Notes under the pieces: model-generated
What the model was told of the DNA's origin: nothing
Seen by the model: only the letters and a program-made list of their open reading frames with translations
Databases searched by the model: none
Assembly: GCF_003286645.3 (NCBI RefSeq)
Contig: NZ_CP127382.2
Span: 248,001 to 312,000, forward strand
DNA from: Aerococcus tenax
GTDB lineage: Bacteria > Bacillota > Bacilli > Lactobacillales > Aerococcaceae
Reading direction: 5' to 3'
DNA: 64,000 nucleotides
Part shown: piece after piece, positions 1 through 7,956 of the stretch
Position numbering within the stretch: position 1 is the first letter of the stretch
Layout: each line of letters begins with the position of its first letter
Position numbers and translations under genes: made by a program

Positions 1-5
1 AGGCC

Positions 6-2132
6 ATGTACTTTTCAGAACGAGAACGGGTCATATTACAGTGCTTTATGGAGCAAGGCGATGGCGTGAGCTTGGAAAGTTTAAAGATGACCTTACAAGT
101 CAGCCAGCGTACAGTTTATCGGGAATTGAATAATTTAGCAGCTTCCTTGAACAAGTTTGGGATCGAAATCGGTCGTGACCGCAAGCAGGGTTACTTCTTA
201 CGTTACCCCAAGGACTTTACGGCTTATGATTTAAAGGATATTCTTGGACCAAAGCAAAGGCAAGCATCCTGGCCTTTCTTTGACCGGGAGATACGCCAGC
301 AGCATCTGGCCTGCCAATTATTACTAGAAAACCCAGAATTGACCAGGCGAGGCCTGGCACAGGATTATGGTGTCAGCCCAGCCACCATTCAAACTGACCT
401 CAAGGCGGTTGGTGAGGCCCTATTGAATTATGACCTCCACCTCGTCCGTGATGATAGGAAGAATTATTTGGTTAGGGGCTGGGAAGCCGAACGCCGGCAA
501 ATGCTGAGTTCACTTTTAAGTCAAAATATTGACGAATATACCTTCTTTCATCCCAACCGCCAAGGCGGACAAAACAGTCAAGCCTTTATGGCTTTACTGG
601 AAGGGGAAGACTTGGAATTAGTCCAGCAAATCTTTAATCGTTTGAATCCGACAACCTTTGCTAAGGTGACGGATAACCAGTTGAAGTTGATTATGCTCCA
701 AGTCACAGTCACTATTAGTCGCTTAAAGTCGGGTCAGCATTTAAAAGATGGAGGGCAAGAAAAAAGCAAACACTTAGCCCTTTCCCGGCCCGGAAAAACT
801 GAACAACAGTTAGCCCAGCAAATCATGACTTGGATATCGGATGCTTTAGCCTTACCGATTGGTATTAATGAACGGAATTTCTTGGCCCAGCAATTAGAAG
901 GGGTCAATTACAAGCCGCTTGAACACTTGTTGATTGAAAATTACGATGGAACTTTCCTCTATCAGGTTTCCGAGCTTATCCAAGCTGTCAGTGAAAAAAC
1001 GGCCAATGATTTCCGCACTGATTCAGCCCTTTACTATAATTTAGTCACCCATATCCAGGCGACCTTTAACCGACCGGAAGTGAGTGAATTTCAAGAATCT
1101 CCCCATACCTTATTGGACCGGATAACTGACCAATATTTTGACCTTTACCAGGCAGTGAGGACGAGCTTTTCCCAAGCCTTCCCTGGTCAGAAGATTGGCC
1201 GTGATGAATTGGCCTATATTGTTATTCACTTTGCGACTTCCCTGGAACGTCACCCCCAAGGCCGCCAGCAAATTTCCTTGCTCTTGGTTTGCGCGAGTGG
1301 GATGGGAACGACAAAAATTCTGGAAAACCGTTTGAAAAAGTACATTAAACAAAATCTATTGATTGATGTGGTGAAATTATCAGCATTAAATCAAGTTGCG
1401 CTAACTTCCTATGATATCGTCTTATCCACCCTGTTCTTACCAGGGCTCAGCCGTCACTATCACTTGGTCTCCCCCTTGCTCTTAGACGATGAATTAAAGG
1501 CTTTAGAAATAGAAATTGAGCAAATCGCTCAAAATAAGGACCGGGGAGGAGCTAACAATCGGACTGGGGAAGTAAGAAGCTTAGCGAGAAATAATCAGGA
1601 ACTCAGTTTAGAAAATTATTATCATAAGATCAAAGAGGCTTATCAAGTCTACCAAAACTTTCAAGTGATTAAGGTCAATAATACTGGAAAGGCTAAGCTT
1701 GATCTCAAAGCCTTACTTGACCAGCAAATAGGGCAACTTAGAGGCCAGCAAGTTGGCGATAGCCAGCAGGTCAGCGAGGCGGTCATGCGGCGATTTAAAG
1801 AATCGGCTATCGGCATCCCACATTCAAGTATCGGACTCTTCCATACGAGTCATGTTGAGGTCCTAGAGCCGTACTTTGTCATTTATGACTTGGCGGAGGG
1901 TTACCCTATTTTGGGCATGGACCACCAAATGATGACCCTTAGACGTTTGCTACTACTCTTAGCCCCCAACCCCTTAACCCCCTGGATACAGGAAGTGATG
2001 GGAGCAATATCGAGTTCCGTGATTGAAAATGATGCTAATCTCTCCCTCTATGATCGAGGCGATGAAGGGCGCTTGAAACAGTTATTGAATAACATATTAC
2101 TGGCTACCATAAAAAATATGGACAGTCTATAA
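6..2132 (+). CDS. mtlR: Mannitol operon activator MtlR (PRD-containing BglG-type regulator)
   Basis: Transcriptional activator of mannitol PTS genes, 708 residues, the usual MtlR size. Order of parts: N-terminal DeoR/Mga-like helix-turn-helix (about residues 5-60, with VSQRTVYREL), a second HTH (about 110-165), two PRD modules (about 205-420), a GatB-like EIIB domain with the phosphorylatable Cys in LLLVCASGMG (about 435), and a C-terminal EIIA-Mtl-like domain (about 560-708). PTS phosphorylation of PRD, EIIB and EIIA parts normally sets activity. The ATG is only 5 bases from the window edge, so the upstream RBS is not visible, but the protein begins where family members begin. mtlF and mtlD follow at once; mtlA is presumably just outside the window. 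Confidence 0.93.
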   Translation: MYFSERERVILQCFMEQGDGVSLESLKMTLQVSQRTVYRELNNLAASLNKFGIEIGRDRKQGYFLRYPKDFTAYDLKDILGPKQRQASWPFFDREIRQQHLACQLLLENPELTRRGLAQDYGVSPATIQTDLKAVGEALLNYDLHLVRDDRKNYLVRGWEAERRQMLSSLLSQNIDEYTFFHPNRQGGQNSQAFMALLEGEDLELVQQIFNRLNPTTFAKVTDNQLKLIMLQVTVTISRLKSGQHLKDGGQEKSKHLALSRPGKTEQQLAQQIMTWISDALALPIGINERNFLAQQLEGVNYKPLEHLLIENYDGTFLYQVSELIQAVSEKTANDFRTDSALYYNLVTHIQATFNRPEVSEFQESPHTLLDRITDQYFDLYQAVRTSFSQAFPGQKIGRDELAYIVIHFATSLERHPQGRQQISLLLVCASGMGTTKILENRLKKYIKQNLLIDVVKLSALNQVALTSYDIVLSTLFLPGLSRHYHLVSPLLLDDELKALEIEIEQIAQNKDRGGANNRTGEVRSLARNNQELSLENYYHKIKEAYQVYQNFQVIKVNNTGKAKLDLKALLDQQIGQLRGQQVGDSQQVSEAVMRRFKESAIGIPHSSIGLFHTSHVEVLEPYFVIYDLAEGYPILGMDHQMMTLRRLLLLLAPNPLTPWIQEVMGAISSSVIENDANLSLYDRGDEGRLKQLLNNILLATIKNMDSL

Positions 2133-2182
2133 AAAAGCAAAAATGATGTAGGAGTATTCCTGGAGATAAAAGGAGTGAGGAA

Positions 2183-2626
2183 ATGGAATTAAAAGAATCG
2201 ATGATTCGTTTGAATCAATCCTTTATTAATAAAGAAGATGCCATTCGTGCAGCTGGGCAATTGCTTGTTGATGACGGCGATGTGGAAGAAGAATATATTG
2301 ATTCCATGTTAGCCCGTGAGGAAGTGGTTTCAACCCATATGGGGAATTTTATTGCCATTCCCCATGGCACCGATGAAGGTAAAGATAAAGTAAAAGCAAC
2401 TGGTATTTCGGTGATCCAAGTACCATTCGGGGTTGACTTTGCCCCCGATGAGCCAGAAGAAAAAATGGCTATGATGGTTTTTGGTATTGCGGGGATTGGA
2501 AATGAACACTTGGATCTTTTATCCAAGATTGCAGTTGTATGTTCAGATATGGACAGTGTTGTACGCTTAGTCAATGCAACAAGTGCCCAAGAAATTATTG
2601 CTATTTTTGAGGAGGCAGAAGTTTAA
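2183..2626 (+). CDS. mtlF: Mannitol-specific PTS EIIA component
   Basis: Cytoplasmic EIIA of the mannitol phosphotransferase system; it passes phosphate from HPr to the EIICB permease. 147 residues, standard for free-standing MtlF. The active-site histidine is His61 in the motif [10 protein letters not shown]. The start has a purine-rich RBS (AAAGGAGTGAGG) just upstream. It sits 50 bp after mtlR and its stop overlaps the mtlD start by one base (TAATG), so translation is probably coupled. Confidence 0.95.
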   Translation: MELKESMIRLNQSFINKEDAIRAAGQLLVDDGDVEEEYIDSMLAREEVVSTHMGNFIAIPHGTDEGKDKVKATGISVIQVPFGVDFAPDEPEEKMAMMVFGIAGIGNEHLDLLSKIAVVCSDMDSVVRLVNATSAQEIIAIFEEAEV

Positions 2627-3771
2627 TGAAAGCTGTACATTTTGGTGCGGGGAATATCGGACGTGGTTTTATTGGTGAAGTATTAGTCGCCAATGGTTTT
2701 ACCGTTGATTTTGTGGATGTGAATGAAACGATCGTGGATGCCTTGAATGAACGAGGATCCTACCAAATTGGTTATGCGGCACCAGGAGAAGAAAAAATTG
2801 ATATTTCTGGTGTGAAAGCCATTAATAATGGAAAAAATCCTGAAGCCGTGGTTCAAGCCATTCAGGAAGCAAATATCATTACCACTGCGATTGGCCCTAA
2901 TATTCTTCCCTATATTGCTGAATTAATTGCCCAAGGCTTACAAGCACGTCGCCAAGCTGGGGTGAGTGAACCTATTGATGTCATCGCTTGTGAAAACATG
3001 ATTGGAGGGACCGATTTCTTACACCAAGAAGTCGATAAATACCTGACCGACCAAGATCAAGACTATATTGACCGCTATGTTGGTTTTCCCAATGCAGCTG
3101 TCGACCGGATTGTCCCTGAGCAACACCATGAGGATGTCCTCTTTGTTAGTGTAGAACCCTTCAAAGAATGGGTGGTTGACCAAACTCACTCTAAAGCTAA
3201 GAACATACGCTTAGACGGGGTTCTTTACGTGGATGACCTGGAACCTTACATTGAACGGAAATTATTCTCGGTCAATACCGGCCATGCTTCTGTGGCTTAT
3301 TCTGGAGCAGCTAAGGGCTATCAAACCATTGGCCAAGCCTTAGAAGATGATGTCATCTTAGAACGTTTGAAAGCAGTCCTTAAAGAAACCAGCAGCTTGT
3401 TAATTGCCAAGTGGAACTTTAAGGAAGCGGATATGGCCGCTTACCGGGAAAAAATTGTTGAACGTTTCCAAAATCCAATGATTGTTGACCAAGTCAACCG
3501 GGTAGGTCGGACACCAATCCGTAAGTTGGGTTATAATGAACGCTTTATCCGTCCAATCCGTGAATTAAAGGAACGGGGCTTAGATTATAGCACCTTGCTA
3601 ACAGTGGTTGGCCTAGCCTTTAACTTTGATAATCCCCAAGATGACCAAAGTGTAGCCTTACAAGAAAAATTACAAAAGCAAAGTTTAGAAGAAGTCATCC
3701 AAGATGTCACTGGCTTGGATGATGCGGATTTAATTCATGAAATTAAAGCCGCAGTTGAAGCCGCTAAATAA
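2626..3771 (+). CDS. mtlD: Mannitol-1-phosphate 5-dehydrogenase
   Basis: NAD-dependent oxidation of mannitol 1-phosphate to fructose 6-phosphate, the step after PTS import. 381 residues, the normal length. The Rossmann nucleotide-binding motif [13 protein letters not shown] is at the extreme N-terminus; the C-terminal mannitol dehydrogenase helical domain carries the conserved [10 protein letters not shown] segment (about residue 212). It is the last gene of the mtl unit and is followed after about 20 bp by a strong terminator. Confidence 0.96.
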   Translation: MKAVHFGAGNIGRGFIGEVLVANGFTVDFVDVNETIVDALNERGSYQIGYAAPGEEKIDISGVKAINNGKNPEAVVQAIQEANIITTAIGPNILPYIAELIAQGLQARRQAGVSEPIDVIACENMIGGTDFLHQEVDKYLTDQDQDYIDRYVGFPNAAVDRIVPEQHHEDVLFVSVEPFKEWVVDQTHSKAKNIRLDGVLYVDDLEPYIERKLFSVNTGHASVAYSGAAKGYQTIGQALEDDVILERLKAVLKETSSLLIAKWNFKEADMAAYREKIVERFQNPMIVDQVNRVGRTPIRKLGYNERFIRPIRELKERGLDYSTLLTVVGLAFNFDNPQDDQSVALQEKLQKQSLEEVIQDVTGLDDADLIHEIKAAVEAAK

Positions 3772-3792
3772 TTTCTACAAAAACTTCAAAGA

Positions 3793-3828
3793 AAAAGAGG
3801 TCAGGAAAAAATTCTGACCTCTTTTTTT
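3793..3828 (+). terminator. Intrinsic terminator of the mtl operon
   Basis: Stem AGAGGTCAG / CTGACCTCT followed by seven T. The A-run on the left side means it may also serve the convergent thioesterase gene on the minus strand. Confidence 0.9.
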
Positions 3829-3859
3829 GAACAATTTTAAAAGATTAAGCCGCTTGTGC

Positions 3860-4384
3860 TTAATGGAAATGGTGTTTCATTTTCTCTTGGATAATTTGAT
3901 CTTCTTTTCTTTGTTCTTGGCGGATCTTGCGACGGGAGCCATAACCAGCACAGATGTAACGTTCTTCATCGGTTTCCGGTTGAATTTTGGGCATGGTAAA
4001 ATCTTCGTCTTCTTTTGGTGTAGCGACAAAGGTTAAGAAAGAGGTTGCGCCAATGAATTTACGGTTTTCCTGATAATTTTCACCAATCACTTTGACAAAG
4101 ACTTCCAAGCTGCGATGACCGGTCCCAGTGACATAACACTCGATGCGGACAATTTCCCCTAATTTAAAGGGGCTAATGAAGTTCATATTGTCCAAGGAGG
4201 CTGTTACCCCAGAACAGCGGGTGGCTTTATGGGCAGCGAGACTAGCCACATTGTCGATTAAATAGAGTAACTCCCCACCATAGAGGTTCCCAGCGGGATT
4301 AGTATGGGCAGGTAAAACTAGCATTTCATGGACAACAAGTGTGTCTTTACAATTAAGGACTAAATCCTTTGTTTCGTTTTCCAT
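3860..4384 (-). CDS. Acyl-CoA thioesterase, hotdog fold (YciA/BACH-like)
   Basis: Probable cytosolic acyl-CoA hydrolase. 174 residues: a single 4HBT hotdog domain (about 15-130) with the family segment HTNPAGNLYGGELLYLID, where the long helix starts, and RIECYVTGTGHRSLEV. A basic tail (about 150-174) rich in Lys, Arg, Gln and His follows. It lies 33 bp downstream of ccpA on the same strand and is probably cotranscribed with it. Natural substrate chain length cannot be read from the sequence. Confidence 0.85.
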   Translation of the reverse strand: MENETKDLVLNCKDTLVVHEMLVLPAHTNPAGNLYGGELLYLIDNVASLAAHKATRCSGVTASLDNMNFISPFKLGEIVRIECYVTGTGHRSLEVFVKVIGENYQENRKFIGATSFLTFVATPKEDEDFTMPKIQPETDEERYICAGYGSRRKIRQEQRKEDQIIQEKMKHHFH

Positions 4385-4417
4385 AGTGACATCCTACTTT
4401 CTAATTAAGCCGCTTGA

Positions 4418-5413
4418 TTAACTGGTGGTTCCTCCCTTTATGATTTGGTAAGGAAGCTTCAGGTCAGTGTCAAGCGTTTCATTTTCCATTAACTTGGTCA
4501 AGGCCCGCATGGCAACAGCACCAATATCATAAATTGGTGGAGCAATTGAGGAGAGTTCCGGACGTGACATGTGGACAATTGGTGAATTATCCGAAGCCAT
4601 GATTTCAATCTCATCAGGGACCTTAACGCCATTATCTAATAAGGCATTGAGTAATCCAATGGCGATGGTATCATCGGTAGCAATAGCAGCATCAGCTTCT
4701 AATTCAGAGAAAGTCTCGTAAAGGGCATAGCCTGAGTCATAAGAAGGCGACTTCGCCGCAATTAATAAGTCTTCATTGACGGCATGTCCAGCTTCTGTTA
4801 AGGCCTTTTCATAACCTTGTAATTGCCGGCTTTGGCTCACTTTGAAGCCTTGGTCACTACCGACGAGGGCGATTCGTTTCTTACCCTTAGCTAAGAAATC
4901 TTTAGTGACTTGGTAGTAGGCATCTTCCACGTCTATATTAATAGTAGGCATGGTTGCTTCAGGATCGATTAAATCAGTGAAGACGCAAGGACGACCAGCG
5001 GCGGAAATTTTTTGCCGGGCCTCTTGGGAAATGCTATTCCCGATAAAGATAATGCCGTCGACTTGCTTCATAATTAAACTTTCCACCCCAGCAGCGTCAT
5101 GTTCAGGGTCGGCGTTAGCTAAAATAATATTGTATTCGTACATATTAGCAATATCATCGATCCCCAAAGCCAGAGAACTGTAATAAGGGTTAGTAATGTC
5201 TGGTAAGAGTACCCCGATATAGCGGGTCCGCTTGCTGGCTAAACCGCGGGCAATGACGTTAGGATGGTAATTTAATTCTTTAATCACTTTCATGACTTTT
5301 TCTCTAGTCTTAGGGCGCACATTAGGATTTCCGTTAACGACACGTGAAACTGTGGCCATGGATACCCCTGCTTGGTGGGCGACATCATAGATTGTCACGT
5401 TTTGTTTCTCCAT
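4418..5413 (-). CDS. ccpA: Catabolite control protein A
   Basis: LacI/GalR-family master regulator of carbon catabolite control; with HPr-Ser46-P it binds cre sites. 331 residues: N-terminal HTH (VTIYDVAHQAGVSMATVSRV, residues about 6-25) plus hinge helix, then periplasmic-binding-protein-like core. The stretch VNGNPNVRPKTREKV and the ARGLASKRT hinge match CcpA rather than sugar-specific LacI paralogs. Candidate cre sites occur in several promoters of this window, including its own. Confidence 0.93.
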   Translation of the reverse strand: MEKQNVTIYDVAHQAGVSMATVSRVVNGNPNVRPKTREKVMKVIKELNYHPNVIARGLASKRTRYIGVLLPDITNPYYSSLALGIDDIANMYEYNIILANADPEHDAAGVESLIMKQVDGIIFIGNSISQEARQKISAAGRPCVFTDLIDPEATMPTINIDVEDAYYQVTKDFLAKGKKRIALVGSDQGFKVSQSRQLQGYEKALTEAGHAVNEDLLIAAKSPSYDSGYALYETFSELEADAAIATDDTIAIGLLNALLDNGVKVPDEIEIMASDNSPIVHMSRPELSSIAPPIYDIGAVAMRALTKLMENETLDTDLKLPYQIIKGGTTS

Positions 5414-5469
5414 AATAAAACTCCTTCGAAAAAATTTACTGACTTAATATAGCAAAGGTGTTTTTCTTT

Positions 5470-5497
5470 TGCAACCGTTTACTCATTCATTATATCA
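5470..5497 (-). promoter_or_regulatory. ccpA promoter with cre-like site
   Basis: On the minus strand an extended -10 (TGATATAAT, TATAAT at 5494-5489) is followed by AGTAAACGGTTGCA (5483-5470), matching about 12 of 14 positions of the cre consensus. Its place at the expected start of transcription suggests autorepression by CcpA (inference). Confidence 0.6.
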
Positions 5498-5725
5498 CGT
5501 TTTCATTAACTTTCATAAAAAATAAAATCTTTCCTAAAAAGTTATCGTAGCTTATTACGCTGAAAAGCGCTTAAGCCTGCTTGCTGTCTAAGAAAACACC
5601 TATCTCTTTCATTATATATAAAATATTAATTTAAAAATATTATCATAAAATGATAAATAGAAAAAGTTTTTGTAACGAAAAAACATTCTTGACAGTATTT
5701 CTCTAAGTGATGAGCTTTTTCCCTA

Positions 5726-5754
5726 TTGACAAAAGGCCCTAAGTCGGCCACAAT
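5726..5754 (+). promoter_or_regulatory. proS promoter
   Basis: TTGACA (5726-5731), 17-bp spacer, CACAAT (5749-5754). It places the transcript start near 5761, at the beginning of the T-box leader. Confidence 0.65.
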
Positions 5755-5760
5755 GAGAGA

Positions 5761-5985
5761 TAGTTTAGACCAGTAAATTGTTGAAGGGTTAAGAGAGAGT
5801 TTGGCTGCTGAAAAAACTACCCCGCTCACAATTGAACCTACTAAGATACTAAGTAAGACTTAGCAAGTGCAAGCATTTGCAGGGGAGACACCCTTATCGT
5901 CCAATGAGATAAGCAAAAGCTTAATAAAGGTGGTACCGCGAGTCATATCGTCCTTTTAGGGGATGGTGGACTCGCTTTTTTTATC
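5761..5985 (+). ncRNA. T-box riboswitch, proline specifier
   Basis: tRNA-sensing leader of proS. The T-box core AATAAAGGTGGTACCGCG is at 5923-5940. The terminator pairs GCGAGTC (5938-5944) with GACTCGC (5969-5975), followed by seven T. The Stem I specifier loop shows AGTA on the 5' side and GAACCTA on the 3' side, giving specifier CCT (5837-5839), a proline codon. Uncharged tRNA-Pro should stabilise the antiterminator and switch proS on. No gene lies between 5414 and 6010. Confidence 0.93.
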
Positions 5986-6010
5986 GGATAAAGTGAAAAA
6001 GGAGATTACA

Positions 6011-7465
6011 ATGGCAAAAGAAACAACAAGTCATTTACAAGAAAATGATTTTTCTAAGTGGTATTTACAAAGTATTCAAAAGGCTGATTTATTTGCCTAT
6101 GGTCCTGTTCGTGGAACCATGGTCTTTAAGCCTAATGGCTATGCCTTATGGGAAAAGATTAAGACCGAATTTGATAAGAAATTTAAGGCATCAGGGGTAA
6201 AGAATTGCTACTTCCCCATGTTAATACCAGAATCCTTCTTCAAGAAAGAAGCTGACCATGTTGAGGGCTTTGCCCCTGAATTACCCTGGGTAACCCGGGC
6301 GGGTGATGAAGAATTAGAGGAACCAGTTGCCCTTCGTCCTACCTCAGAAACCCTCTTTGGTAATGCCATGTCTGACTGGATTAACTCTTACCGTGACTTA
6401 CCTATGGAACTTAACCAATGGGCCAATGTCTTCCGCTGGGAGAAACGGACCCTACCATTTTTAAGAACCTCTGAATTTCTCTGGCAAGAAGGCCACTGTG
6501 CCTACGCTAGCGAAGAGGAAGCCCGAGAACGGACTATGCACTTCCTTAAGGTATATCAAGAAACCGTCGAAGACTTATTAGCTTTACCCGTTTACGCTGG
6601 TCAAAAAACCCCTTCGGAAAAATTTGCTGGCGGGGTGGATACCTATTCGATCGAGGCCATGGTGAAAGACACCAAATCTGTTCAAGCAGGGACCTCACAC
6701 TACTTGGGGACCAACTTTGCCGAAGCCTTTGATATTAAGTATCTTAATACCGAAAACCAACATGTTTATGCCCATACCAGTTCTTGGGGTGTCTCGACCC
6801 GCTTGATCGGGACCATGATTATGGCCCATGGTGACGAAAAGGGAGTTGTTTTCCCACCAAAAATGGCACCAATTCAAATTGCTTTGATTCCCGTTGGCAA
6901 TGTGAAGAAGAACCCTGAGGTCCTTACTCGCCTAGAAGCCATTGAAAAGGACCTACAAGCAGCCGGTTATTCAACCTATTTAGATGATTCCAATAATTCA
7001 GCGGGTTACAAATACAATGAAGCTGAAGTGAAAGGGGTCCCACTACGGATTGAATTTGGTCCACGGGATATGGAAAATGGCCAATGCATGATTAAGATGC
7101 GTGACTTAGAGGACAAAGAAGCGGTTAACTTAGATGACTTACTCGACAAGGTTGCCACTGAAATGGAAACCATGCAAAAACGTCTCTATGATAAGGCAGA
7201 TCAATTCCGTCATGACCATGAACATTTCGACATTGACACCCTAGACCAATTAAAGGCACATATCAAGTCTTGTGAAGAAAAGGGTGAATACCCAGGCTGG
7301 GTCCTTGCTGGCTGGGATGGCACGGAAGAAACAGAAGCCAAGGTAAAAGAAGAAACCGGCTTCACTACCCGGAATATCCCCTTTGAACCAGCCGTCGAAA
7401 AAACTGTCGACCTAGTCAGCGGAAAGCCCGCAAAACACACCGTCTGGTTCGCCCGCGCATATTAG
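6011..7465 (+). CDS. proS: Prolyl-tRNA synthetase, archaeal/eukaryotic-like type
   Basis: Charges tRNA-Pro. 484 residues, without the editing insertion that makes the usual bacterial enzyme about 565-620 residues. N-terminal WYLQSIQKADLFAYGPVRGT, class II motif 2 region around NVFRWEKRT, and the C-terminal extension ending VWFARAY are typical of the archaeal/eukaryotic-like form. An ATG at 5963 lies inside the T-box terminator; the start chosen, MAKETTSH at 6011, has a good RBS (AAAAAGGAGAT, 5996-6006). The protein type suggests that an ancestor replaced the bacterial enzyme (inference). Confidence 0.94.
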   Translation: MAKETTSHLQENDFSKWYLQSIQKADLFAYGPVRGTMVFKPNGYALWEKIKTEFDKKFKASGVKNCYFPMLIPESFFKKEADHVEGFAPELPWVTRAGDEELEEPVALRPTSETLFGNAMSDWINSYRDLPMELNQWANVFRWEKRTLPFLRTSEFLWQEGHCAYASEEEARERTMHFLKVYQETVEDLLALPVYAGQKTPSEKFAGGVDTYSIEAMVKDTKSVQAGTSHYLGTNFAEAFDIKYLNTENQHVYAHTSSWGVSTRLIGTMIMAHGDEKGVVFPPKMAPIQIALIPVGNVKKNPEVLTRLEAIEKDLQAAGYSTYLDDSNNSAGYKYNEAEVKGVPLRIEFGPRDMENGQCMIKMRDLEDKEAVNLDDLLDKVATEMETMQKRLYDKADQFRHDHEHFDIDTLDQLKAHIKSCEEKGEYPGWVLAGWDGTEETEAKVKEETGFTTRNIPFEPAVEKTVDLVSGKPAKHTVWFARAY

Positions 7466-7467
7466 AA

Positions 7468-7720
7468 GAGAGTGCGACAGTCACACCAAAGGACGAAATC
7501 GCTGGAGGAAAATACCATAAGCACAGCAATAAGGATGTGAGGAAGGACCAGGGAGGGAGATTCCTTGGAAGAAAAGGTGATAAGATCAGCTTGCTGATCG
7601 TACAACTTTTCTGAAAGGACATCCCCTCACCCTTCCGAACTCAACTAACTGTGCGTTGGAATTTTCTGAAGCGGATGTTCGTCCTGTGACTGGAGCAGGT
7701 TTGAATAGAGTGCGACAAGC
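7468..7720 (+). repeat. Nested palindromic repeat, element B inside the tip of element A
   Basis: Non-coding. Flanks AGAGTGCGACA occur at 7469-7479 and 7707-7717. Outer hairpin A: left arm from CAGTCACA (7478) to GCACAGC (7521-7527); right arm from GTGCGTTGGAATTTTCTG (7651) to GTCCTGTGACTG (7681-7692). Inside A's tip lies hairpin B (about 7529-7646), starting ATAAGGATGTGAGG, with apex GATCAGC-TT-GCTGATC (7584-7599) and ending CCGAACTCAACT. Near-identical modules recur at 19474-19713 with the nesting reversed. Open reading frames here are incidental. Confidence 0.8.
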
Positions 7721-7725
7721 GCGAA

Positions 7726-7750
7726 AAAGAGGGCAGAGGCCCTCTTTTTT
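7726..7750 (+). terminator. Intrinsic terminator after proS and repeat
   Basis: Stem GAGGGC / GCCCTC (7729-7744), 4-nt loop, then six T. Confidence 0.9.
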
Positions 7751-7839
7751 ATTAACTCAAACATGTTTCTTCTACTAACTAAAGACCAGTCGTTTGATAT
7801 TTTAAGTGGTTAACTCTTGTTTTTATCTCAGGAGAAAAT

Positions 7840-7853
7840 AGAAAACGCTTGCT
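7840..7853 (+). promoter_or_regulatory. Candidate cre site upstream of glgP
   Basis: AGAAAACGCTTGCT matches about 11 of 14 positions of the cre consensus and lies 104 bp before the phosphorylase start, fitting CcpA control of alpha-glucan use. The rest of 7754-7956 shows no other clear feature. Confidence 0.45.
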
Positions 7854-7956
7854 CAATGAGATGAAATCAGCTATTTTAATAGTATATTACTTAATTTTTT
7901 TAAAGTGGATACAACTTTTTAGTTGTTATTATCCAAGTACGAGAAAGGATCCACCT

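Noticed and set aside
5626..5829. Minus-strand frame of 67 codons
   Set aside because: It lies over the proS promoter and T-box leader, has no family look and is explained by RNA structure.
7416..7622. Minus-strand frame of 68 codons across the proS end and repeat
   Set aside because: Half overlaps proS and half the nested palindromes; a shadow.
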